Origin: Niabella ginsenosidivorans
GTDB lineage: Bacteria > Bacteroidota > Bacteroidia > Chitinophagales > Chitinophagaceae
Length of the DNA stretch: 64,000 nt
Assembly: GCF_001654455.1 (NCBI RefSeq)
Contig: NZ_CP015772.1
Span: 1,674,001 to 1,738,000, forward strand
Reading direction: 5' to 3'
The notes under the pieces were generated by a model that worked only from the letters and a program-made list of their open reading frames with translations, was not told the DNA's origin and did not search any database. Shown here piece by piece: positions 18,901 through 26,489 of the stretch. Position 1 is the first letter of the stretch. Each line of letters opens with the position of its first letter. Both the position numbers and the translations under genes were made by a program.

Positions 18901-19131
18901 GGAGTCGATCAGTCCGGTTGTAACCCTGGTATTCCAGACCCATAACGGTGCGGTTTGATATTCCTTATCAGGATTTAAAAAACTGGCGCGGATAGCTGAA
19001 AAAGAATCGTATTGGCTGCTGTGAACTTTATTTTGCGTATAAGAAGGACTGAAAAAGAATAGGCCACAATAGAACAGCAGCATAGGAATGCCGCCGCATT
19101 GTTGTATTTTTTTTAGTATTTTTTTTATCAT
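15964..19131 (-). CDS. large secreted GH106-like glycoside hydrolase
   Basis: A 1055-residue protein with an N-terminal signal/anchor (hydrophobic residues 17-31). Residues about 60-150 read PLWVWNTRVTTGLIDSM..NAFGGVFIHPRPG..WIYDESSYPSG, the opening of the large GH106-like (alpha-L-rhamnosidase-related) families. Candidate catalytic glutamates are Glu260 in FSDEPG and Glu407 in CETYGG, 147 residues apart. These motifs differ from the DSxE / GE-F pair of the two other GH106 enzymes here, so this belongs to another branch and its substrate is less certain. A C-terminal beta-sandwich (VKVNGQQAGIIYAEPYMIDVSKFM) resembles the sugar-binding domain of GH2 and GH106 enzymes. It probably acts in the periplasm or at the cell surface. 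Confidence 0.7.
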   Translation of the reverse strand: MIKKILKKIQQCGGIPMLLFYCGLFFFSPSYTQNKVHSSQYDSFSAIRASFLNPDKEYQTAPLWVWNTRVTTGLIDSMLQEFKANAFGGVFIHPRPGLITEYLGKDWLLLYQHTVQKAAALDMNVWIYDESSYPSGFAGGLVPDQMPESYNQGQMLQLFRCDTIPASADSFFICLKKNGAQFSDITHSRDRYRHTKGDYYLFRKLAYAKQAGMVGPPDYPLVDLMVKGVTEKFIDITFSGYKKYLGNAFGNTVPGIFSDEPGIPTHGSQTTRWTPDLFGSFKEKWGYDLVPQLPCLFEETGDWKKVRHNYLETLLQLFIDRWSKPMHSFTQKNHLKWTGHYWEHGWPDAGEGPDNMAMYAWHDQPGIDMLFNQFNETSPNAQFGNIRSVKELASVANQLGKQRTLCETYGGAGWDMTFKDMKRLGDWEYALGVNFMNQHLSWMSMVGARKYDYPTTFSYQNSWWPYYKLLNEYFARLSYALSRGVQKNHVLIIEPATTAWMYQTHNQKNSRFYDIGNRFQAFLTRLEKAQAEYDLGSENIIRDHGTVEHHLFRIGAASYHTVVIPPGMENINRQTLLLLKKFVANGGKLILFEKIERCDGQLINLSDSLSVAHQGMRYPAELTDAVIKDIFLPVDLKITLNTPAPQNGSLYHHRRMVSGGQLLFLSNANLTQYAGGKVTVKGKKQVLMMNAETGAISGYPRSGNGEYTLFDFNVPPAGSALFFIADRAQKVTGNYQPVINKTELTGSTVKVERPRENTMMIDFCDVQIHGKEKKGLHVKAATQWVFTENGFSGDPWDHQMQFRTGFVQRDTFSAGSGFTVSYHFSINNGVNAKNFRAVIEQGHLWSAIRINGHKIMPGSNWWLDRAFTVLEVGPYLRDGINTLSLTIDPMSIYAAIGPLFLLGDYNLESAAKGWKIASPESMGTGSWRKQGLPMYGHSIIYKKEYTLTTTGGRYFIQVDSLKASLAAVKVNGQQAGIIYAEPYMIDVSKFMKKGNNNIEIKVVGSLRNLLGPHYNAYRQGYTGPDSWNNVAAWPPGKQYHLFDYGLDEMHLYQAQ

Positions 19132-19331
19132 GTCTTCATTTAATTGGCAGTGCCACGCTTTATATATTTTAGTATCGGATAAAAAGGTATAAGCAGCAGC
19201 CCCTTCTTGTTATGCCGGGAAAATTGTATTATACGGCTATCGCGGCAAATGAATATACGATTTAATTTAGAGTGTTGCTGATCTGTAAAAAAGGGTACGG
19301 GAGTTTTTTACTATCAGATACCTGACGGAAC

Positions 19332-20819
19332 TTAGTCTGCCTGTATAATGCTTACAGCAAAAGGGGTCAATGTAATTTGTGTATTGTTCAGCTTTTTTTC
19401 TGATGGAGGATTGTCGCCCGTATGCATATCAACTGTATAAATTGCCCGGTACTTAGCGGTATCCGGCAGCTCAAGCATTGTTTCTGCAGCGCGCGTATTG
19501 ATCAGTAAAATACGGCGCCCTTTTGAAGTCTGATAGGCTTGTGCTACTATACCATCTGGTTGCCGGGGCATAAACGAGGTGGCAACCAGTTGATCGCCTT
19601 TGCCCAGATGGTCGTGAATGAGCTTTAATACCCAGTAACGTGCATTTGGATTTCCGGTTTGCCAGTTCATCATGCTTACATCCGGAAATTGAGTAGGATA
19701 GCCCACCAGCTGTGATTCCCCTGCAACATCAATTCCTGTTTTTGTCAGGTTTAGGAACAGATAGGCATACAGGGCGCCCGAAAGGTTCCAGTAGGCTGCA
19801 GGAATTGGTTGAGTGATTTGAGGGGAACGGAGAATGCTCCCGATTTCATTGATGGTGGTAAACACCTGCGGTGCTAATCTTTTCCGGATGTTTTCGATAT
19901 ATCTTACTTTATCCAGAAAAGCATCTGCTTTCTCAAAGAAGGGATACTGGTAGCTGTTTACGTCCTGGTCCGGGAAAGAGGGGGTAGAGTAGTGATGATA
20001 TGAAATACCTTCGGGGATGACACCGTATTGATGATTGGCGGGATTCAGAAAATATTCAAAATAAGCAGGGTTGCTTACATGCGCCAGGGACAGCCCGATG
20101 AACCTGGTATCAGGGGCTATCTTTTTCAGGGCGCTGACAATTTTATCATAGATACGGGTATATAGCTCAGGTGAGATGTGGTGTTCAAGATCCGGTTCAT
20201 TGAGCACTTCCCAATACGGGATCTTATAAAAATGCGTCGATTGATGAAATTTTCCCAGCTCGTCAGTAAACCCGCCTTTGGTGTACCAACTGAACAGCCG
20301 CACATAATAGTCGGCAATTTCCTGTCCGGAACTGTCTCTTAATGTCTGCCCCTGGTTATAGTCCCAGAATACCTGGTAGGGGTTTTCCGGGTACACTACC
20401 GGTTTTTCGGTTTTCCACATCCAGGCAGGTGTTGTACTGAAATTGATCACTACGGAATGTCCTTCTGTAGCGCTCATGATTGCTTCCATGGTGCTGTCGA
20501 GATAAGTAAAATCCCAGAATGTATGTTCTTTGGTTGGAGGTTTCAGCTCTGCAACAGCCATTTTGGGATAAGGAAACCAGGGCACATACCGGACAAAATC
20601 AGCACCCAGATCTTTTAATGCGTTAAAGGTCTGCCTGTGAATGGGAGAGCCGGGCCTGACCATTGGGTTTTCCACTACCTGTAATGTGGAGATCGTTTTT
20701 GATGTACCTGTTGTTTTATTCCATTGTACCTGTAATACAGCCGGATGCTTTTGTGCAGCGGACCGGAGACAACATGTGGCAGCTGTTAATACAAAGAATA
20801 GCTGTTTGGTAAAATACAT
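19332..20819 (-). CDS. secreted GH39-like glycoside hydrolase
   Basis: A 495-residue protein starting at ATG 20819. A longer in-frame reading to 20993 runs into the susD gene and lacks a signal peptide, so it was rejected. From 20819 the protein begins with a clear signal peptide (MYFTKQLFFVLTAATCCL..SAAQ). The body is a TIM-barrel of clan GH-A. Glu208 in VLNEPDLEHH is the probable acid/base and Glu325 in TINEIGS the probable nucleophile, and YHHYSTPSF follows the first. A small C-terminal beta domain follows (RRILLINTR...LTPFAVSIIQAD). GH39 (xylosidase/iduronidase-like) is the nearest family I recognise. It lies 19 bp after susD, so it belongs to the locus. Confidence 0.72.
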   Translation of the reverse strand: MYFTKQLFFVLTAATCCLRSAAQKHPAVLQVQWNKTTGTSKTISTLQVVENPMVRPGSPIHRQTFNALKDLGADFVRYVPWFPYPKMAVAELKPPTKEHTFWDFTYLDSTMEAIMSATEGHSVVINFSTTPAWMWKTEKPVVYPENPYQVFWDYNQGQTLRDSSGQEIADYYVRLFSWYTKGGFTDELGKFHQSTHFYKIPYWEVLNEPDLEHHISPELYTRIYDKIVSALKKIAPDTRFIGLSLAHVSNPAYFEYFLNPANHQYGVIPEGISYHHYSTPSFPDQDVNSYQYPFFEKADAFLDKVRYIENIRKRLAPQVFTTINEIGSILRSPQITQPIPAAYWNLSGALYAYLFLNLTKTGIDVAGESQLVGYPTQFPDVSMMNWQTGNPNARYWVLKLIHDHLGKGDQLVATSFMPRQPDGIVAQAYQTSKGRRILLINTRAAETMLELPDTAKYRAIYTVDMHTGDNPPSEKKLNNTQITLTPFAVSIIQAD

Positions 20820-20838
20820 ACTATTTGTTTTAATGATT

Positions 20839-22347
20839 TTAATAGCCGGGGTTTTGTACAAGATCCTTGTTAATGATCCGCTCATCATTGGGGATAGGGT
20901 AGAGGGCTTTGTACGGTTCGAATTGGTAGTCATTTGTTGCAAAAGGAATTCCCTGCCTGCTGGCTGTTGGATTTGCCCGCTCCCGTGCGCCATAGGCCTC
21001 CAGGAATGTGGCTAAATCATCAGCAGTCATTGTGCGCTTCAGATCAAACCACCGCCAGTTTTCAAAAGCGAGCTCTATCCTTCTTTCATGCATAATTTTA
21101 GCCCGGAATGCATTTTTATCCAACCCGGCTAATGGAGCAAGACCTGCCCGTTGGCGCACCTCGTTCACATAACTATAAGCGTCTCCGGTGGGTCCTTCTG
21201 TTTCATTTATAGCTTCAGCAAGCATCAGCAATACATCAGCATAACGCAATACCGGCCAGTTATCATCAGTACGACCGTATATGGAGTGTGTGTGCTGATA
21301 TTTTTTGATGTAGGGAACCACTTTTTTAGTAACAGTGCTTACAAAATCTAATCCGATGGAAGCCGCTTTTCGTTTATCATTTGCTTCATAGTCATCGATC
21401 AGATCATTGGTAGGAATATTCCAGCCAGACGGAACGCTTTGGCTAAACCCGGTTACCGCTCCTCCGGAGAGCCGCGGTGCAAATGTGTAGATAAAATTGC
21501 TCCATTTTCCTAAATCATCTGAGCTGGACTTGTATTGGATCTCAAATATAGACTCAGGGCCATTCTTCTTTTTGGGATCATAGTTGTCTGCGTAATCGGG
21601 CACCAGGCTATAGCCCAATGATAGTATTTGTGTTAATGTGGCAACGGCTTCCTGATATTTTTTTCTGGTAAGATATGTTTTTCCCAATAAGGTAAGGGCC
21701 GCTCCTTTGGTAATCCGTCCTAATTCTATATTTTCTTTATTGGGCAGATCACTGACAGCAGCTTGAAGGTCGCTCTCAATCTGAGCGTATATGCTATCCT
21801 GTGGTTTTCTTATATAAGACCAGGCTTCTTCAGGTTTGTCTGTAGGCAATGGTTGCGTTATCAGAATCACATCGCCAAAATACTGCACCAGCTCAAAATA
21901 TATATAGGCGCGTATAAATTTTAATTGTCCTTCGTCCAGCTTTCTCAGCGAATCGGTTAAGTCTGCCTGCTGCATTTTAAACAGGGTATTATTAACGTTG
22001 TAAATGATGCGATAATCTAATTTATAAAGGTCATTAATATTTGGATTATTAGCGGTATAGGTCCAGGTGTCATAGGATTCAATTTTATCTGCCTGGCCGC
22101 GATCGCTCGGGTTAAAATCAAAAGTGGTATTATCGGTAACCATTTCATTAAATAACCATTGGTTATTGGCTACAGATTGTAACAGGCCGTAGCATCCGTT
22201 TATGGCTTGCACTACTTCGTTCTGATCTTTGTAGAAAAGATCCTGATTGATTTTTGTAGGATCTGTTTTTTCCAGATAATTTTTTCTGCAGGCGCATACA
22301 AACAGAAGAACGGCTATAACTATATATAATTTTGAAATTCTATTCAT
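20839..22347 (-). CDS. SusD/RagB family surface glycan-binding lipoprotein
   Basis: A 502-residue lipoprotein with its lipobox Cys at residue 20 (LFVCAC). The SusD pattern is clear: INQDLFYKDQNEVVQAINGCYGLLQ near residues 33-55, RAYIYFELVQYFGDVILITQPLP near 140-163, TPR-like helices, LGKTYLTRKKYQEA, WPVLRYADVLLMLAEA near 365, and the C-terminal FENWRWFDLKR and LYPIPNDERIINKDLVQNPGY. It is anchored in the outer membrane facing outward and forms the lid of the SusC transporter, binding the glycan to be imported. It starts 11 bp after susC, as usual for the pair. Confidence 0.96.
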   Translation of the reverse strand: MNRISKLYIVIAVLLFVCACRKNYLEKTDPTKINQDLFYKDQNEVVQAINGCYGLLQSVANNQWLFNEMVTDNTTFDFNPSDRGQADKIESYDTWTYTANNPNINDLYKLDYRIIYNVNNTLFKMQQADLTDSLRKLDEGQLKFIRAYIYFELVQYFGDVILITQPLPTDKPEEAWSYIRKPQDSIYAQIESDLQAAVSDLPNKENIELGRITKGAALTLLGKTYLTRKKYQEAVATLTQILSLGYSLVPDYADNYDPKKKNGPESIFEIQYKSSSDDLGKWSNFIYTFAPRLSGGAVTGFSQSVPSGWNIPTNDLIDDYEANDKRKAASIGLDFVSTVTKKVVPYIKKYQHTHSIYGRTDDNWPVLRYADVLLMLAEAINETEGPTGDAYSYVNEVRQRAGLAPLAGLDKNAFRAKIMHERRIELAFENWRWFDLKRTMTADDLATFLEAYGARERANPTASRQGIPFATNDYQFEPYKALYPIPNDERIINKDLVQNPGY

Positions 22348-22358
22348 TTTACAGAGTT

Positions 22359-25300
22359 TTAAAAGTTTAGCTTCAATCCGAGTGTAAAGGTTCTTGAAAT
22401 GGGGTAGGTCTCATCATCAACCCCGGGGTAGATGCCTCCTCCCGTTACTGACGCTTCAGGATTTGAGCCCGGATATTTTGTGAATAACAGGAAATTGTCA
22501 ATGCTCCCATACAACCGGAATGTTTTGAAAAAGAAATCAGATTTTTTGAAGGTATAGCCAAGGCTTATATTTTTAAGCCAGATGTAATCTCCTTTATAAA
22601 CGTACCGGGAATTGGACTCCCGCTGCCACTTATAATTCAGCGTGCCTGCATATTTTCCGTTGCCCGGGTTTTGTTCGGAGCGCCACCGGTAGTTTGCTTC
22701 TTCTGATACATTAAATACACCATCCATATTCATAGTAGACTTTTCAATTTCGCGGTAAACATCAAAACCAGTGGCCCCGTTTAATAAAATATTTAAATCG
22801 AAATTCCTGTAATCGCCGCCAAGCGTAACACCAAATGTCATTTTTGGCCATGGATTGCCGATCTCTACCATATCATCTGTGCCATAGGAGATGACGCCGT
22901 CGCCGTTAGCATCATAATATTTATAAACGCCGGGTACGGCGCCATCCTGTGTGGGCGAATTTTTAATTTCCTGGTCATTATTAAAGATCCCCAGTACTTT
23001 ATAGCCATAAAACATTCCGATAGGTCTGCCGATCCTGGATATACTGTATGCTCCATAAAATGTACCATTCAGTATCTGGTCATTCTGCCCCCGGATTTCC
23101 AGTACTTTGTTCTGGTTCATAGAAACGTTGAGATTGGTATGCAGTCCTACCTGACCAATGGTGGTATTATAAGAGGTAATAAATTCCACCCCGGTATTTT
23201 GTACTTTGCCAATGTTATCAAGGTAAGATGTAAACCCGGAAATAGCAGGTATCTGTACGGGCAGCAGCATGTCGGAAGTTACTTTTTTATAATACTCTGC
23301 TGTAAAAGTGAGCTTATTATTAAATGCTGCCAGGTCCAGACCTATATCCAACTGCTTGGAAGTTTCCCATCCCAGATTGGGATTTGCCAAACCATCTACA
23401 ATAAACCCTCTTACCAATGATCCGTCCCCGCTTCCCAGTATATAATCGCTCTTGGTCATCATTGACAAACTGGAATAATTCCCGATATTATTATTTCCGG
23501 TTATTCCCCAGCTTGCTCTCAGCTTCAGATCGCTTAACCAGGATATTTTAGGCATGAATTTTTCGTTAAGGAGCCGCCACCCCGCAGAAATTGCGGGAAA
23601 ATTGCCATACCGATTGTGTTCTCCAAAGCGGGAGCTGCCTTCTCTTCTAAAGGTTGCTGATAATAAATATTTTTCATCAAAGACATAGTTAACACGCCCG
23701 AAAAAAGCATTAAGTCCCCAGCCATATTCTGTTGAAGAAGCAGATTTGATGGCCGCAGCATCTAAAAAAGGGGTGAGGTCGTTGGGATAATCAGATCCGG
23801 TTCCTGCCAGCCCCCGAACGGTTTCATTTTGTGCCGTATAGCCTGCTAACACATTTAACCGGCTTGCGCCAAAACTGTTATCATAAGACAATAGCTGATC
23901 TGCGGAGTAATTGACTGTACTATATGCATTATCACTTTCCGAAGCCAGGCGTGGCGGAGGTGCATTTTCACCTGCCAGTGTAGAAGGCGTGTATAGCTTT
24001 TGGGCGGAATAACGCAGGAGCGCATTCAATGAAGTCTTAAAGGTAAAATGTCTTAAAAATTTTGCCTCTGCAAACCCACTGGTTAGTATTTGGCCTACAC
24101 GTACGACATTGAGCTGTTCCTTTAAGACCTGGACAGGATTGGGAAAACCAAAGATGCCATCATGGCCGCCTATGTATGTATTAAAGGTACCATCCTCATT
24201 ATACACCGGCTCACGGGGATCCATCAGCAATGTGCTGCCGATAAGATTATCGCGCCCTTCTGTACTGGGGCCTAAATTATTGGTTGTATAAAACCCCGTT
24301 ATATTTAATCCGGTCCGGATAAAATCATTGAGCTTTCCTTCAATATTGCTGTGGGCAGAAAACTGTTCAAAATCGGTGTTTTTTATAACTCCATCCTGTT
24401 TAAAATAGCTGACAGAGAATAACGACTTGGTATCACCCTGGCCATCGCTGTAGGTAAGGTTAACGTTTTTAAAAGGAGCATTATTATGAAGAATCTCATT
24501 AAACCAATTGGTAGAGATTTTTGTTTGCTCAGGATACCTGAAGTCTTCGGGGATCTCATCAATAGAGGGCTCCCGGTTCTCAAAATACCGTTTGCTGTCT
24601 ACAAAAATATCTTTTTTGAACTGTGCAAATTCCTGCCCGTTCAATACTTTCGTGCGTCGGGATTCGGGAACAGTTTGTACGCCATAAGTTGCTGAGAAGT
24701 CGATTGATTTTCCTCCTGCTTTGGCGGCTTTTGTTGTGATCAGAACAACGCCGTTGGAGCCGCGTGCTCCATAAATAGCAGAAGATACAGCATCTTTTAA
24801 GATGGTAATGCTTCCGATGTCATTGGGACTAATGCCATAATCCATTGAATTTCCTATTGGAAATCCGTCAATCACATACAGGGGCTGACTACCGGCACCC
24901 AGGCTGCTCAACCCTCTTACCACTACTTCTAATTGCTGCCCCGGCCTGCCGGTGAGCTGTTTTACAGCCACTCCCGGTACCTGCCCAACAAGCAGCCGCT
25001 GTAAATTTGCAGCGGCAACATCTTTGGTAGCCTTTAGGTCAACGGTGGCAACAGAACCTGTTATATCTTTTTTTCTTTGTGTGCCATAACCCACTACCAC
25101 CACTTCGCTCATATCCTGTGCTGCGGTCGTTTTTAATACCACATTTAAAGATTTGTTGTTTGTAACAGTTGCGGTTTGGGTTTCATAGCCAACATAAGAA
25201 ATTTCCAGCTGAGATCCGGGAGCGGCGCTGATGGTGAAATTTCCGTGACTGTCTGTAAGCACTCCGGATGTACTGCCTTTTACCGTTACGGAGGCTCCTT

Positions 25301-25454
25301 CAATGGGCTGGGAAGTAGTGGCACTTGTTACTGTTCCAGAAATGTTCGTATTTTGGGCGGAGAGTAATAAACAACAACCGGTTGTAACAAGCCATAACAA
25401 AAGAACGGCACGCAATAATAAGGAAGCTCGTTTTAATTGAATAGACTGGTTCAT
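22359..25454 (-). CDS. SusC/RagA family TonB-linked outer-membrane transporter
   Basis: A 1031-residue TonB-dependent transporter. After a signal peptide (about 33 residues, ending SAQ) comes a carboxypeptidase-regulatory-like domain (NISGTVTSATTSQPIEGASV..LEISYVGYETQTA, about 36-110). Then come a TonB-box-like region with SEVVVVGYGTQRKKDITGSV near 116-135, the plug domain (LQRLLVGQVPGVAV, YVIDGFP, NDIGSITILKDA..YGARGSNGVVLITTK), and the barrel ending in FTLGLKLNF with a C-terminal Phe. It imports oligosaccharides with the SusD partner downstream. It lacks the N-terminal extension of sigma-factor-regulated receptors, so regulation is more likely by the divergent AraC protein. Confidence 0.97.
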   Translation of the reverse strand: MNQSIQLKRASLLLRAVLLLWLVTTGCCLLLSAQNTNISGTVTSATTSQPIEGASVTVKGSTSGVLTDSHGNFTISAAPGSQLEISYVGYETQTATVTNNKSLNVVLKTTAAQDMSEVVVVGYGTQRKKDITGSVATVDLKATKDVAAANLQRLLVGQVPGVAVKQLTGRPGQQLEVVVRGLSSLGAGSQPLYVIDGFPIGNSMDYGISPNDIGSITILKDAVSSAIYGARGSNGVVLITTKAAKAGGKSIDFSATYGVQTVPESRRTKVLNGQEFAQFKKDIFVDSKRYFENREPSIDEIPEDFRYPEQTKISTNWFNEILHNNAPFKNVNLTYSDGQGDTKSLFSVSYFKQDGVIKNTDFEQFSAHSNIEGKLNDFIRTGLNITGFYTTNNLGPSTEGRDNLIGSTLLMDPREPVYNEDGTFNTYIGGHDGIFGFPNPVQVLKEQLNVVRVGQILTSGFAEAKFLRHFTFKTSLNALLRYSAQKLYTPSTLAGENAPPPRLASESDNAYSTVNYSADQLLSYDNSFGASRLNVLAGYTAQNETVRGLAGTGSDYPNDLTPFLDAAAIKSASSTEYGWGLNAFFGRVNYVFDEKYLLSATFRREGSSRFGEHNRYGNFPAISAGWRLLNEKFMPKISWLSDLKLRASWGITGNNNIGNYSSLSMMTKSDYILGSGDGSLVRGFIVDGLANPNLGWETSKQLDIGLDLAAFNNKLTFTAEYYKKVTSDMLLPVQIPAISGFTSYLDNIGKVQNTGVEFITSYNTTIGQVGLHTNLNVSMNQNKVLEIRGQNDQILNGTFYGAYSISRIGRPIGMFYGYKVLGIFNNDQEIKNSPTQDGAVPGVYKYYDANGDGVISYGTDDMVEIGNPWPKMTFGVTLGGDYRNFDLNILLNGATGFDVYREIEKSTMNMDGVFNVSEEANYRWRSEQNPGNGKYAGTLNYKWQRESNSRYVYKGDYIWLKNISLGYTFKKSDFFFKTFRLYGSIDNFLLFTKYPGSNPEASVTGGGIYPGVDDETYPISRTFTLGLKLNF

Positions 25455-25574
25455 GCTTCAGGGAGGTTTTTTTTAAATGACTGACTGGCAAAGCTTTTTT
25501 GAACGTGTTACAAAAGTCCTGTGTGTTACAATCAAAGTCAATATCAAAAATGATTTTTCATCTGTACTTTTTGA

Positions 25575-25582
25575 TAAATTTG
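25575..25582 (+). promoter_or_regulatory. -7 promoter element very close to the araC-type gene
   Basis: TAAATTTG fits the TAnnTTTG element and ends only 7 bases before the ATG at 25590, so the transcript would have almost no leader. The 135-bp gap between this gene and susC is AT-rich and must also hold the susC promoter, which I could not place with confidence. Confidence 0.4.
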
Positions 25583-25589
25583 AAGGCAT

Positions 25590-26471
25590 ATGAATAACTA
25601 TTATAAGTACCTTCCGATCAGTAAAGTAGACAAGAGCTGGGGCTTATATGTGGTGAACGTTGGTTGTACCCGTATAGAAAAGGCGCAGGCATACCCGCCC
25701 TGCAATCATCCGTCTCATCATTATTTTAAATGGGATGAAGGCCGGATCTTTGATGAGTTTCAACTGATTTATATATTGAACGGAGAAGGGCTGTTTGAAT
25801 CCAGGAGCTGTCCTCTTATACCTGTGAAGCCGGGCACGTTGCTAATGCTGTATCCTTTTGAATGGCATCGTTTTAAACCCAATGATGAAACGGGGTGGGA
25901 GGAATACTGGATCGGCTGTAAGGGAAACATCCTGCAAAATATTTATAATTATCATTTCTTTCCAAAGGAAGCGCCAACTTATCATCTCGGTGTCAATGAA
26001 TCGATCATTAATTTATTTACCGATGTTATAGAACAAACACAATCAGAAAAAACGGGTTATCAGCAACTGGTATCCGGTATGCTGCTGCATTTGCTTGGAA
26101 AGCTGTTTGCATTGTCCAAACAGATCCGGTTTGATAAAAAGAATAAGCATGAGGAAGTGATCAACCAGGCAATGTCCATAATGCACTCGAATATCAATTC
26201 CTGTATATCATTTGAAAAGCTGGCTGGTGATTTTTGCGTTAGTTACTCCCTGTTTCGTAAAGAGTTCAAGCTCTACACGGGAATGTCTCCGCACCAGTAT
26301 TTTATTCAGCTGAAGCTGAATAAGGCAAAAATGAAATTATTGCATTCCGATGCCTCGGTAAAGCAGATCGCAGACGAGCTGGGCTTTGAATCGGCCTATG
26401 CTTTCTCTAAAATTTTTAAGGCGAAAATGGGCTGTTCCCCCAACCATTATAAAAAAAGATTTCTTTTATAA
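25590..26471 (+). CDS. AraC family transcriptional regulator
   Basis: A 293-residue regulator. Residues about 1-160 form a cupin-like ligand-binding domain (FQLIYILNGEGLFES, PVKPGTLLMLYPFEWHRF), which in this family senses a sugar. Residues about 190-290 are the double helix-turn-helix: FEKLAGDFCVSYSLFRKEFK, then MSPHQYFIQLKLNKAKMKLL, then SVKQIADELGFESAYAFSKIFKAKMG and SPNHYKKR. It is divergent from susC with 135 bp between, the normal position for a local activator of the glycan locus. It converges on the GH106 gene at 26490, with 18 bp between stops. The inducing sugar is unknown, with rhamnose or a rhamno-oligosaccharide the obvious candidate. Confidence 0.93.
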   Translation: MNNYYKYLPISKVDKSWGLYVVNVGCTRIEKAQAYPPCNHPSHHYFKWDEGRIFDEFQLIYILNGEGLFESRSCPLIPVKPGTLLMLYPFEWHRFKPNDETGWEEYWIGCKGNILQNIYNYHFFPKEAPTYHLGVNESIINLFTDVIEQTQSEKTGYQQLVSGMLLHLLGKLFALSKQIRFDKKNKHEEVINQAMSIMHSNINSCISFEKLAGDFCVSYSLFRKEFKLYTGMSPHQYFIQLKLNKAKMKLLHSDASVKQIADELGFESAYAFSKIFKAKMGCSPNHYKKRFLL

Positions 26472-26489
26472 AGCGTTATTCTTTACCGG

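Noticed and set aside
20820-20993. N-terminal extension of the GH39-like protein into susD
   Set aside because: Lacks a signal peptide and overlaps susD; ATG 20819 gives a clean signal peptide.
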